From positions 50,117,706 through 50,181,705 of the forward strand of contig OZ018330.1 in the NCBI GenBank assembly GCA_963969495.1: a stretch of DNA of 64,000 nucleotides, in the 5' to 3' direction. Position 1 is the first letter of the stretch, and each line of letters begins with the position of its first letter. Below the pieces are notes generated by a model. The model did not search any database. It had not been told where the DNA came from and was given only the letters and a program-made list of their open reading frames with translations. A program made the position numbers and the translations under genes. This stretch comes from Ceratothoa steindachneri (lineage: Eukaryota > Arthropoda > Malacostraca > Isopoda > Cymothoidae). This document shows, in pieces, positions 22,272 to 33,399 of this stretch.

Positions 22272-24594
22272 GAGAAGTAACCAGCACTAGCAGACTCAAT
22301 TTTACAATCCAACAGCCTGAAGACACATCATCAGCTTCAACACATGTCTGTGAATATGTCAAAGCTGCACCTATGGATCTTGCTGATTGACCACACTACC
22401 GTCTAATACAGCGAGGACTGAGTTAGCTAGTCAAGGACCTTGTGAGGTAAAATCAGACTTCGCATTCCTTAAACGAGAGAATGGAAGAAGTTGCCATCAC
22501 CACTACTTCCACAGACATCTAGTGAATGGGGAGAAAATCAAGAGAACGTGGCTGATATATCCCCCCCCCCCCAAAGGATAGTTTATTCTGTTTCTGTTGC
22601 AAGTTCTTCTCTCAGAAAGCATTTAAATTAAGCATGGATGGTTTTAATGACTAGAAAAACTGTAGTTACACTCTCAAAATGCATGAATATAGTCTTAAAC
22701 AGACTAAGAACATGGGATCATAGAAGGAACTAGAGAGTCGTATAAAAACAGGCCAAACAATAGACAGGGTGAAAATGACACTTATAAGGAAAGGAGAAGG
22801 TGGAGTGAAGTGCTTACCAGGTTTGTAGCAATCATTCAGTTTTTACCTGAGCGAAACATTGCTATCAGGCGGAGCACTGATAAACTAAACGAACCCAATA
22901 ATGGTAATTTTCTAAAAGAAGTAGAGGTCATGGCTCATTTTGACTCTGTTCTGAAGGAGCATTTTGCTTAGGTGGGAGGAAGAGCCAAACACACATCATA
23001 CCTTGGAAAAAACGTTCAAAATGAACTCATTGATTGCATGAGTAAAAGGATTGTAGAGTATATTGTACTTGAAATCAGACAGTACAAATACTTTTCGATA
23101 ATTTTAGACTGCACTCCAGATTATAACCATAAGGAGCAATTTTCCATAATCATTAGAATTGTTTCAAGTGAAGACACTCCACAAATAAAAGAGCATTTCT
23201 TGAGGTTCTTTGAGGCTGAAGAAACCACTGTAGAAAGCCCCTCAGCCCTCATTTTAAGGAGACTCCAAGAGCTACCTATCCATTTGAAGACTGTAGAGGA
23301 CAGTCTTATGATAATAGAGCGAACATGTAGGGGGGAAAGAAGGAAGTCCAAGCCAGAGTATTGAAAATAAACCCTAGAGAATTATTTGTGCCATGTGGAG
23401 CGCACACTGTTAATCTAGTTGCTTCAGATGCAGCAAAGAGTTCTGCAGGTGCAACTGGCTACTTGGACTACCTGCAAAATCTTTTCACATTGTTTTCTGC
23501 CTCTATCCAAAGCTGGTCCATTTTATAAAAAAAATAATGTGGACACAACATTAAAATCTTGGGCTGACACTCCATGGGAGAGCCAAATTAATAGTGTGGC
23601 GAATGTAAGGTTTCAGGCTATAAAGTTTAAAGATGCTCTCTTAAAGGTGACAGACAGCACTGCTGATCAAGACAGAAAAGTTGAAGCACAGTCTTTAGCT
23701 GAAGATGTTGGTTCATACCGCTTGTGCATTTTCACTCTTGTCTGGTATGACATTCTAACAAAATTTCAGAATATTAATAAACTGCTGCAGCAGTAACATT
23801 GCTCATTGTTGTAGCTGTGGACCTATTGAAAAAGGCTGAGGTCTCCCTAACCATCTACATAAATACTGGCTTTACTGATGCCCAATCCCCTGAAAAAGAA
23901 ATTTGCGAGGACACGAATATGGCTGCTGCCCTGAAGCAGAAGAGACTCAGAACTACCAAAAGGCAGTTTTCATATGAGGCTTCCGATGAGCAGCGCAATG
24001 ATGCACTGAAGAGAATGGAAGTTTCTTAATTCATTGCAGTTGTTGATGTGTACATTTTATTACTAAGAGAGAGAACAGAAATGATGAGTGACTTTGCCAA
24101 TAAATTTAGTGTTCTCATAAACTTCCCTGATCTGCAAACTGATGAGCTTGGGAAACAAGCTACAGAACTGACCAAAACCCTGACCTTTGGAGATAAGTCG
24201 GACTTAGTGGTGGCAACACTGATTGTAGAAATGCAATCTCTTCCAACTTGTTTTAAATGCAAGATGGCAACCCTTTGAACTTTTGTTTTTTCTGGAGGAA
24301 GAAAATCTAAAGGAAGTATATTCCAATACCTGGATAGCACTGAGAATCGCTGTCGCCACTCCAGTAACTGTGACATCTCCCGAGAGAAGCTTCTCCAAAC
24401 TTAAGCTGATCAAAACTTATTTCAGGTCCACAATGTCTCAGGAACGCCTCAATGGACTGGCATTGATAAGTATTAATCAGGGACTGTCTAAACAAATTTT
24501 ATTTGATGAAATCATAGATGGATTTGCTGTTAGGAAATCCGGACGTGTGAAATTTGAAAGAACATTGGAGATGCTAGTGCTATTTATCGCTTAA
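22272..24594 (+). pseudogene. hAT transposase, ZMYM1-like
   Basis: The exon opens after a TTAACAG acceptor. The N-terminal part has FAFLKRENGRSCHHHYFHRH and NGEKIKRTWLIY (TTF-type zinc-finger region, 22440-22560). The RNase H-like core follows with YFSIILDCTPDYNHKEQFS (about 23090-23145), where the first catalytic Asp lies, then the region reading FVPCGAHTVNLV-like near 23385-23420, and an SWADTPWESQINS stretch near 23560-23595. The C-terminal hAT dimerisation block reads SPERSFSKLKLIKTYFRSTM then SQERLNGLALISINQG (24376-24482). Stops at about 22388, 22970, 23362, 23794 and 24027 and several shifts make it a pseudogene. A polyadenylation-like AATAAA lies near 24829. Confidence 0.9.
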
Positions 24595-24916
24595 GATTGC
24601 CTTGTTTTCACATTATGTTCATTGTTTTAAAGAGTTTTGCTACTGGATACTATAACCAAGCAGAAAAGTAGAAAATTTCCTTGCTCTGAACCTTTTATAT
24701 TTGATTTTACCTTTGATTGCACTGTTATACATTGCTTTTTGGATTTTGCACCTTTTTCCCATAACATTTGCACTAACCCTGGAGGTGTTACTTATTATAT
24801 TATTAAATATGTTGCAGTATTGCAATTAAAATAAATAATAAATGTGTACATGCTGCGGGGTTTTTTGAGGGAGGGGGGGGCAAAGTAAACTCTCGCCTAG
24901 GGCACCAAATGACCTG

Positions 24917-24965
24917 CGTCATGATCAGTCATAGGTAAATGAAGCTGCTGGTCTTTCGTTAGTAT
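24917..24965. repeat. 42-bp minisatellite, right flank of the hAT insertion
   Basis: GTCATGATCAGTCATAGGTA followed by AATGAAGCTGCTGGTCTTTC continues the unit seen before 19078, showing that the array was split by the hAT insertion. Confidence 0.85.
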
Positions 24966-26100
24966 TACCAAAGTAAGGAAGAGACATCAACAAAGCAAGC
25001 AAAAATCCACGCGCCAACCTCCAAATGACTAAAACTGCCTTTTAATCGAACACCCGAAGTAGTCGAGTGATGATATACAGCTAGAATATATATGAATATA
25101 AGTAGTGTGCAAGTAATTGGCGCGCCCCTGAAATCAATTCACATGATTTTGGATTATTCTGAAGGAATCTGAGTCAGAATATCGCCGCGATAAACTCAAA
25201 GACGTTACCAATGATTCCAATGTACACAATCGTCTACCATTAAAATATAGAATTTATCAAGCAAGAGGATTTCGACTATGTTTGGTAAGCGTACGAGTAT
25301 ATATGAAGCAAAAAGAAAAACCCTGTGCCATGGGAAAACAAGGGGTTCGGGAGGGAAACTGGGTGATATAGTTAACTCTTGAAATATACCGATATAAAAA
25401 CAGAAATATGTGAAAAGAAGAAATGGATGGCTCAGGTGAATTCTCACATTAAAAGAGACAAATTGCTTATAAAAATGTCTTCAAGCCCCCTAAAAAAGAT
25501 ACTAATAAATTAAGAAACTAAGAATTTAGAGACTATTTTCGCTCATGCGTTGCCAAAAACAAGACCGTATGTCTCTGTGCCAAGTTTGATTTTCGGAAGA
25601 AATAATTGTCGACCTCCAGCGTTGGCAAATGACTGCCAAAGCTGTTCAGTCCTTTTGTATAGACAATAAACCGTCCATAATCTCTCACCATTAATGGACA
25701 TAGAAACAATTTTTTTTTTACAGGAATCCATCTTTCTTCCCTTGAAGCCAAATAAACCCATGGGTTAGGAGAAAAAAAAATAAAGCTAGAGGGAGTGAAA
25801 ACATTTGAAAGGTACATAACTAAAGTAGTTAAAAAAAGGAAGGTTACATGGTTATAGACCTGAAGGGGGCCACGATTCACCAAAACCAATACCATTCCAC
25901 TGCAAAAAAACAAAAAAAAGAGAACTGGTACAACCAACGAGACCATTTCCATTTAGTGACGAACAAATATAGATATATACAGTAAAAGGGGGGGGGGAGA
26001 AAGAATAGAGTGAGGATGAAGTTAAAAGGTATGAACATGGACGTGCAACCACTAAAAAGTGTGGAACTGTTCGCTGAGGTGGGATTTTTCGAGACTTTTC
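24966..26100. other. no recognised gene
   Basis: AT-rich DNA with overlapping minus-strand frames rich in Phe/Leu/Ser (25200-26120). None has a domain I recognise. There is a G homopolymer near 25987-25996. Confidence 0.45.
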
Positions 26101-26104
26101 TTAA

Positions 26105-27450
26105 GTTAGTAGAATCAACCAACTAACCCACCAACCAACTAACCAACCAACCAACTAAACTACCAACCAAACAAACAACTAACCAATTAACCAACTAACT
26201 AACCAACTAACCTCCAACCAACCAAACAACTAACTAATCAACCAACTAACCAACTAACCAACCAACCAACCAACCAACCAACTAAAAAAACAACCAACTA
26301 ACCCCCAACCAACCAAACAACTAACTAATCAACCAACGAACCAACTAACCCACCAAATAACTAACTAATCAACCAACGAACCAACTAACCCACCAAATAA
26401 CTAACTAATCGGTCAACTAATAAACCAAACAACTAGCTAATCAACGAACTAACCAACCATACAAACAACTAACTAATCAACCGACCAACTAAAAAACAAA
26501 CAAACAACTACCTAATCAAATAACTAACCAACCAACCAAACAAACAAACAACTAATTAATAAACTCACTAATCACCAGCCATACAAACAACTAACTAATC
26601 AACCAACTAAACAAAAAAATAACTAATCAATCATCTAGCCAAACAGACAAGAACTATCTAATAAACTCACTCATCAACCAACCAGCCATACAAACCACCA
26701 ACTAATCAAAGAACGAACGAATCAACCCACCAAACAAACAACTAACTAATAAACGCATTAAATAACGAACCTTACAAACAACTAACTAATCAAACAACTA
26801 ACCAACTAGCAAACTAATCAACCAACTAACCCACCAAACAAACAAACAACTAATTAATAAACTAACTAATCAAACAACCAGCAAACTAATCAACCAAATA
26901 ACCAACCAAACAATCAAACAACTAATTAATAAACTAACTAAACAACCAACTAAACAAAAAAATAACTATTCAACCAACTAGCCAAACAGACAAGAACTAT
27001 CTAATAAACTCACTAATCAACCAACCAGCCATACAAACAACTAGCTAATCAAAGAACGAACGAACCAACCAAACAAACAAACAACTTACTAATAAACGCA
27101 TTAAATAACGAACCCTACAAACGACTAACTAATCAAACAACTAACCAACCAGCAAACTAATCAACCAACTAACTCACCAAACAAACAAACATCTAATTAA
27201 TAAACTAACTAATCAAACAACCAAAAAATTAACGAATAAGCTAAAAAAAACTAATTAACTGACTAACCAAACAACCAAAAAAGTAACGAATAAGCTAAAA
27301 AAACAACTAATTAACTGACTAACCAAACAACCAAACAAATTAACGAAGAAGCTAAAAAAAACAACTAATTAACTGACTAACCAAACAACCAAAAAAATAA
27401 CGAAGCTAAAAAAAGACAACTAATTAACTAACTAACCAAACATTCGACTA
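26105..27450. repeat. degenerate AACC/AACT tract, about 1.35 kb
   Basis: Imperfect AACC, AACT, AACA and AATC tetramers fill the stretch (such as CAACCAACTAACCAACTAAC). Larger blocks repeat inside it, for example AATAAACTCACTAATCA-type stretches near 26561, 26660 and 27003, and three copies of a ~60-bp block ending CTAATTAACTGACTAACCAA between 27230 and 27380. This shows segmental duplication within the array. Confidence 0.9.
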
Positions 27451-27459
27451 ACTATAACA

Positions 27460-28440
27460 GCAAACTCTGATGCTCGTTATAATTAACGAGCGTTTCAATC
27501 TCTCTTTTCAGAGAACGAAAATAAGACAATAATTAATTAGACACTCGAAAAATACACAAATAAAATAGACCCCCCCAAAAAATATATATATATATATATC
27601 ACTTAATTAAATGGATAAATTTCCCAAACGATTAAATTGTTTTTAAAGGTGTAGCTAACTTTTGTGGCTTTTCTCAAGTGCAACGCAAGTCGGAGTTTAA
27701 AGTCTATTGATCTTTCTCTAAGACCTGTTATTTATTTATTTATTAAATTAATTATTTATTTATTTGTGAGCGAAAATAAATCACTGCAATATTTTTATTT
27801 GGTGAAAACGGCTGCATTAGGATCTTCATACTATTGTTTCACCTCTTAATTAGATACAAATTTAACGAAGTGGAGTTCAGTGACTGGCGTTGAATACAAT
27901 ACGATTATGTAATGTGACAAAGATGAAGTTGGCGAGGAAGGGAAATGAGATGAAGTAATGAGAGAGATGAGGGATTTCAGAAACGTACCGGCAAGGGGAA
28001 TGGCAGCAAGAATGGTACCAAGAACGGGACTGAAAGAAATATATACTCACGAGGAAAATAAATCTTGAGTGTAGCGATTTAGTTGTGAGAAGAGGAAAGA
28101 TTCGTGATCTGGTAGCAAGTGAAATGTCTGTGTGGAGAAAGACAAACTTGACGAGTTGGTTTGATACACACTCTCTCATAACATGCTCACCGATTTCTTT
28201 CAGAATCTATCCCTCTTTTTTACATTACACAACTTCGAACTTATTTTTCTCTATCAAATAATTGCTCCATCTTTTTATTCCTCCCTCTCAGGAGAAAAAA
28301 ATATCCCACCTATCCCTCTCTCTTTCCTCTATTTCCTATTTCCCTCTCTTTCCTTCTCATTCCTACTCTCTTTCACCTTTTCTCACGCTAATGAAACACA
28401 TAAACAAACACACTTAATTTATCTGTCCCTAATCTCTCTC
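27460..28440. other. no recognised gene
   Basis: AT-rich, with a short (TA)n at 27581-27599 and ATTTATTT runs near 27728-27770. From about 28180 the plus strand becomes pyrimidine-rich and leads into the CT-rich tract. The open frame at 28183-28584 is a product of that composition. Confidence 0.45.
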
Positions 28441-28535
28441 CTGTACTCTTTTCGTACTCTCCCTTTCACGCACTCTCCCTCTCTCCCTCGTACACACACA
28501 CACACACACACTCTCTCTCTGTGTCTCTCTCACTG
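28440..28535. repeat. CT-rich tract with CGTACTC motifs and (CA)n
   Basis: Contains TTCGTACTCTCCC, CCTCGTACACACACACAC and CTCTCTCTCTGTGTCTCTCT. The same CGTACTCTCTC phrase recurs in the tracts at 36.0, 37.6, 38.35 and 41.3 kb. Confidence 0.85.
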
Positions 28536-28757
28536 GTTGCGAGAGACTAGGACTAGAGGTGTCCTAGGCGTTGGGGCACGATGAATGGGATGAGGGTAGT
28601 GCCCCGTTAACCCCTTCCCTGGCGCGTAATTATTGACCATTTCCAGAGACCGTTGACGGGTTACAAGGAGTTACAAGGAAATAAAGTACCCTAAGAGACC
28701 TTACGGTCCATTCAAAGAGGGTACCTTTGGACTAGCAATCGAGTAGGCACATGGCTG

Positions 28758-30690
28758 CTCAATTGTTTTGAGTCCCTAAACGGCCACTTTTCAAGACTTT
28801 TTCTAGTCTTGACTTGAACTGGTCAACAGATTCACTGTTGACAACTTCCACTGGAAGTGCGTTGCACTTACCGCAAATACTGTAGGTAAAAAAATTTCCA
28901 CACATATTGCGGTTGTAACGCTTCAGTTCAAGTTTAAAGCCGTGATTGCGCGTTCTGTTCTCACTCAATGTAAAAATATCCCGGTAGTCAACATTGTCGA
29001 ACCCTTGAAGTATTTTGAAAACTTCGATGAGCTGACCACGCAGTCTACGAGTTTCCAGCGAGAACAGATCTAATTCCCTTAGTCTATCCTCATAACTTCT
29101 ATGTCAGATAGAGGGAATCAGTTTGGTTGCCCTAGCTTGTACGCGTTCCAACCTTGCGATCTCTTTTCGAAACGAAGGACTCTAAAATTGTACCGCATAC
29201 TCCAGGTGCGGCCGAACCAGGGAGTTGTTACGGTATCTAAACTGGCGCTTTATGTAGCCTAACATCCTTTGGGCTTTCTTCTCTTCCTCGATGCACTGTT
29301 TCGAGAACTTGAGGTCGCTAGTGATAGTAACACCCAAGTCCTTCTTAGTGTCACTCGATTCAAGGGCAGTTCCCCTAAGGAAGTAAAGAGATTTGGGGTT
29401 TGGGTGGCCGATATGCATTACTTTGCATTTGTTCACGTTGAAGGGCATTTGCCACGTGTCCGACTACTCCCCAATCCTTCGAAGGTCCTCTTGGAGGCGG
29501 GCAGTGTTCCCCTCCTTTGCTACATTGATACCAAGCTTGGTGTCGTCGGAAAATTTGGAGATTTTAGGCAACCATGTCTCCGTCCATATCGTTGACATAG
29601 ATAATAAACAGTAGTGGTCCCAGGCAGGAACCTTAAGGGACACCGCTAGATACGGCGCCCATTCAGAGGCCCGACCATTCACCACTACGCGTTGCTGTCT
29701 ATCACTTAGCTAGCTCTCTATCCAACCTGCTACCTTGCCGCCTATGCCCTGCGCACGCACTTTCCGGAGAAGGCGGCGGTGTGGTACCTTGTCAAAGGCC
29801 TTTTGGAAGTCAAGGTACACAACATCCACCGCCTTCTCTCGATCATGCTCACTGAACACGAAGTGGAAAAATTCCACAAGGTTCGTCAGGCATGACCGTT
29901 GCCTTCGGAAGCCGTGCTAGGAACTCCTCAGTAGCAGGTTTGACTTTAAATAAGACGTTATTTTGTCCACTATCATGATTTCCATGAGTTTACCGACTAT
30001 CGAAGTCAAACTAATGGGTAGGTAGTTTGACGGATGGCTGTGGTCTCCTTTCTTGAAGATCCGAGTCACCTCCGCCTCACGCCAATCTCTGGGAACGCAT
30101 CCGGCCTGAATTGACATGTTAAAGATAGCGCACAGATGTTGTGATACTTCATCGCACACTTCCTTCAACACCTTGGATAGAAACCCGTCCGGTCCGGGGG
30201 ACTTATTCGTCTTCAGGTCAGCGATCTTTTTCTTTATTTCTCCTTCGGTGAAGTCCATTACCTCCAGCTTTTCCCCCGAGTATGAATCCGTGGGCTGGGG
30301 GATGGAACCACACTCTTTAGTAAACACTGAAGAGAAGTAGTCATTGAGAAGGTTAGCATTTTCTGCAGCTGGCTGAGTTAATGCACCATCCTCGTCCACC
30401 AAGGGTCCAATCCTACGATGGATTGGTTTACGGCTATTTACATAGCTGAAGAACTCCTTGGGATTCTCTTTGCAGAGTCTCGCCCCTCGGAGTTCCTCAG
30501 ACCGCTTAGCCGCCCTTATGCTGGACTTCACTCTTCTGGCTAGCCTCCGGTACTCGTCAAAGGCACCCGAGATCTTCGATCGCCGGTACTCATTTCTCTT
30601 CTCCCTAAGCAGTTGGCCGATTTCTCGATTAAACCACTTTGGTTGAACAGAAGACCGACGGAGGCATTTCAGAGGGATGCAACTTGATTA
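28758..30690 (-). pseudogene. CR1 reverse transcriptase and C-terminal domain (copy A)
   Basis: RT motifs in order on the minus strand: NKSPGPDGFLSKVLKEV (about 30200), REAEVTRIFKKGD, SNYLPISLTSIVGKLME, HGFRRQRSCLTNLVEFF, DVVYLDFQKAFDKVPH (about 29800, catalytic Asp, Gln intact), KISKFSDDTKLGIN (about 29550, catalytic Asp pair), then KCKVMHIGHPNPKS, KDLGVTITSDLKFSKQC and LVRPHLEYAVQF. The thumb and end domain finish near 28760 (FFTYSICGKCNALPVEVVNS). Stops occur at about 29917, 29700 and 29464. Confidence 0.9.
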
Positions 30691-31500
30691 AAGACTCATG
30701 AATTTATTTTTGAAATTGTTCCACGAATCCTCAACATTTTCGCATACCGCTAGCCTTACATCAGTCAGCCCAGCACGAAGGCTCGCAAAGTCTGCTCTTC
30801 TGAAGTCAAGTTTCCGCGATTGATTGGCAACAGACCTTACCTTCGGGATGTTGACGGAAAATCTAATTAGCTGGTGATCACTGCCACCGAGCTCTTTGCC
30901 TACGGAGAGATCCTCAACGATATCATCCTCAAAGGTGAAGACCAAGTCAAGTATATTGTCTCCTCTCGTCGGTTCTCTGACCTATTAAGTGAGGAACTCG
31001 TTGTTGGCGAACTCCAGGAGTAGGACGCTCTCGCCACAGGCTGCTCTAGTTTTCCAGTCAACTTGTCTGTTGAAGTCGCCCATAACGATGCACACTCTGC
31101 CTTGAAAAAGCTCACCCAGCAGCTGGTACAGTTCCCTGTCCTTCTCAACGGGTTGGTAAGGGGGTCTGTAAAGCAGCAGGGTCCTGTATCTGACAGGACC
31201 TATCTCTAGGTCAACGCCTAGAAGCTCGTAATCGGATATAATGTTGGAGCTCGTAGATTTGATTGTATTTTTGACATACAACATTACACCGCCACCCTCT
31301 CTGTCTGGCCTATCTTTGTGGAAGAGTTGGTAGCCAGGAACCGTAAATTCGCCTTCAAAGTCTCGGTTTAATGTTTTTAACCACGATTCTGTTATGGCTA
31401 CCATTTCGAGTTCTTCCGTCACTACGAGGCCACGGAGCTCAGGAAACTTGTTCCTGATGGACCTTGCATTGAACAGAAGAACTTTCAGGGAGTTCCCTAA
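30690..31500 (-). pseudogene. CR1 endonuclease (copy A)
   Basis: AP-like endonuclease: LKVLLFNARSIRNKFPELRG (substrate-loop Asn), VAITESWL (catalytic Glu), DREGGGVMLYV, LLLYRPPYQP, then IVMGDFNRQVDW (Asp/Asn pair), a region corresponding to RGDNILDLVF and GGSDHQLIRF (catalytic Asp-His). One break near 30990 separates the two halves. The C-terminal linker continues into the RT. Confidence 0.88.
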
Positions 31501-31885
31501 TGTAGGACACCCTATAATCCTCCGTTTCCCGGCTTCTTGGTTGTTGCGGTGGCACCATTTTTGACAACCTCCGAGAAGGTTGTTTGGGGAGTGACTTGGG
31601 CGTACTGGCGTACGTCCGCCTTCCCAATGGGCTAGACACTCCTTTGGGTGCGCTCCATGACATCCTGGATGAGGTTGGCTAGGAAAGCCTTCCCTTGAAG
31701 GAGAGGTGCACCCCATCCCTTTGGTAGATGTCTTTTCTACCATAGAATACGGCGTACAGGTCGACAAAAAAGACACCCTCCGCCTGGTAGCATCGGTCTG
31801 AGGTGACGGCCCTTTGTTTTTAGGTTGGTTGCTAGGCCAATAAAAAGCCTTAGGTCGAGTCTCATGGTGTGGCGGGATATCCATT
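31440..31885 (-). pseudogene. CR1 ORF1 esterase C-terminus (copy A)
   Basis: The last SGNH block is visible after a shift as YQRDGVHLSFKGR near 31700-31735, which supplies the Asp-x-x-His pair of SGNH esterases. In copy B the corresponding stretch reads IKGTECIFPSKGK, so B has lost this motif while A keeps it. The rest of ORF1 is missing because of the 5' truncation. Confidence 0.7.
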
Positions 31886-32196
31886 GAACGCTACTCCGAG
31901 ATCCTGTCCGTCGTGAAGGGAACTAGTAGGAGTTTAGTACGGGGCGTGCTCCGTTGTTCACCTGGTGAAAAATCGATGGCCTCTTCGGGGAGGGTCAGTG
32001 CTGCTTGGTTGGGAGCCACGGCACGCCGAGGTTTGACTACTCGGTCGGACGAACAGCAGCACATGGAGCGTGCCTTCTTAAAGATCCGCAACGTCTCAGA
32101 TGGATAGGCGGGAGCGATTCACGCGGGGAGAACTCACCAACCCCCCCTTTTTATCATTGATTGGTCACGAGTTTTCAGAGAGAGAAAGCGCTCAAA

Positions 32197-33270
32197 ATGA
32201 CAAACAAAAAAGGACCCGTTCCTCTAAAACACAACTGTGCTACATTCCAGTTAGAAAAGTTGGGCGTTGACTTTCCGGAGGGCTGCTACTCAAAATGCAG
32301 CCCGGAAAGTATCTGCACTACTTGTATACTGACGCGAGAGGTGAAGAAACTAAAAGACCTTTATAGTGCCTCAGAGGAGAGAGCTCAAATTCTTGAGAGA
32401 AAGGTGGAGAAACTCGAAGCCCTTCACGCAGCTCACATTCGACGCATAGAAGAGGCATCGCCCACTGACGTGTCGGAATCTTCTGGTGCCGTAGTTCTTA
32501 CCCAAGCGGAGATTCTGGCAGCATCATCCGAGGTTAAGCTAGCTGAGGCAAAATAAAAAGAGAAAAAGAAGAAAGGAAAAAAGAAGAAAAATTAAAAAAG
32601 AATATAGTTGAAATAAAAAAAAAGAACCAAAAATATAAGAAAAAGGCATAAACAAGAAGAAAAAGGGGAATAAGAAAAAGAAGGATAAGAATGGGGAGAG
32701 TAAAGAGGAAAAGGAGAGGACTCTTCCACAAGGAAAGACCCCATCCTCAGAGACGAAGTGTCCGAAGGTCATCCTCATTGGTGACTCGCAAACACGGGAT
32801 CTGCAGCCGCTGTTAGCGGCCCGCCTTCGCACTAGCGTGAAGGTAAGCTGCCTGCCAGGACGGTGTCACTACAACATCAGAGTAGAGGCAGAGAAAGCTC
32901 AGATTTCTGAGAATTCAGTTGTCGCTCTGATGGTGAGTTGCAACAACCTCTACATCATAGGGGTAAGGTTGGCATCAGGGGCAAGCCGTGGATGACATAG
33001 GGTTTAAAACCCGCAAACGTGTCGTGGTTGGGATGCTTCCGAGAAGAGGTCCATCCCGAACCACTCACGAGATAAACGTCGCAGTGAACCGACGGTTGGC
33101 GGATCTATGCACGGCAGAAGGAGTTATCTTGGTAGACCCTACCGAACCTTTTACGGGAGAAACTACCTGTATAAAAGGGACAGAGTGCATCTTTCCTTCA
33201 AAGGGAAAGCTGTACTCGCAAACACGATCCAGGATGTTGTGGAGCGCACCCAAAAAAATGTCAGGCTGCG
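32197..33270 (+). pseudogene. CR1 ORF1: Cys cluster, coiled coil, SGNH esterase
   Basis: The product starts MTNKKGPVPLKHNC. A cysteine cluster (C at residues 14, 29, 33, 39, 42) suggests a small zinc-binding fold, followed by a heptad-rich coiled coil (REVKKLKDLYSASEERAQIL). After a Lys-rich linker with stops (32557-32650) comes an SGNH-type esterase: VILIGDSQTRDLQPLL (block I, nucleophile Ser, about 32770-32815), LPGRCHYNIRVEAEKA, and after a shift RVVVGMLPRRGPSRT and GVILVDPTEPFTGE. The terminal Asp-x-x-His is altered. CR1/L2 elements are known to encode such ORF1 esterases with a proposed role in RNP-membrane or RNA binding. Frameshift near 32985. Confidence 0.82.
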
Positions 33271-33399
33271 GGTAAAGTAGGACGTACGCCAGTTCACCCG
33301 TGTTACTCCAGGAACGACCTTTTCTGAGGTCACAAAGAGGGGATTGACCCCGCCACAGAGAAACAAATCGGGAAACGGAAGAGCGTAGGAAGTCCTACA

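Larger units (their letters stand above)
19079..24916 (+). mobile_element. hAT transposon inserted in the 42-bp minisatellite
   Basis: The left end begins CAGGGAACACCATAGGCCAC and contains GCCTAGGACGCCAAATT. The right end contains CGCCTAGGGCACCAAATGAC and finishes CCTG, so both termini show the CAGG inverted end of hAT elements. The flanks are CGTCATTA (19071-19078) and CGTCATGA (24917-24924), a 7-of-8 match that fits the 8-bp target-site duplication of hAT. Outside it, 42-bp minisatellite units continue on both sides. The element carries a ZMYM1-like transposase and, nested near its left end, a LINE on the minus strand. Confidence 0.85.
28655..31885 (-). mobile_element. CR1-like LINE copy A (5'-truncated)
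   Basis: Minus-strand element with the end of ORF1, an endonuclease, an RT and the C-terminal domain in order. It starts inside the ORF1 esterase block at about 31885, where it abuts the 5' end of copy B, and ends with the family's 3' untranslated region (minus strand: CCGTAAGGTCTCTTAGGGTA, then CTTGTAACTCCTTGTAAC) near 28655. Many frame breaks. Confidence 0.9.
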
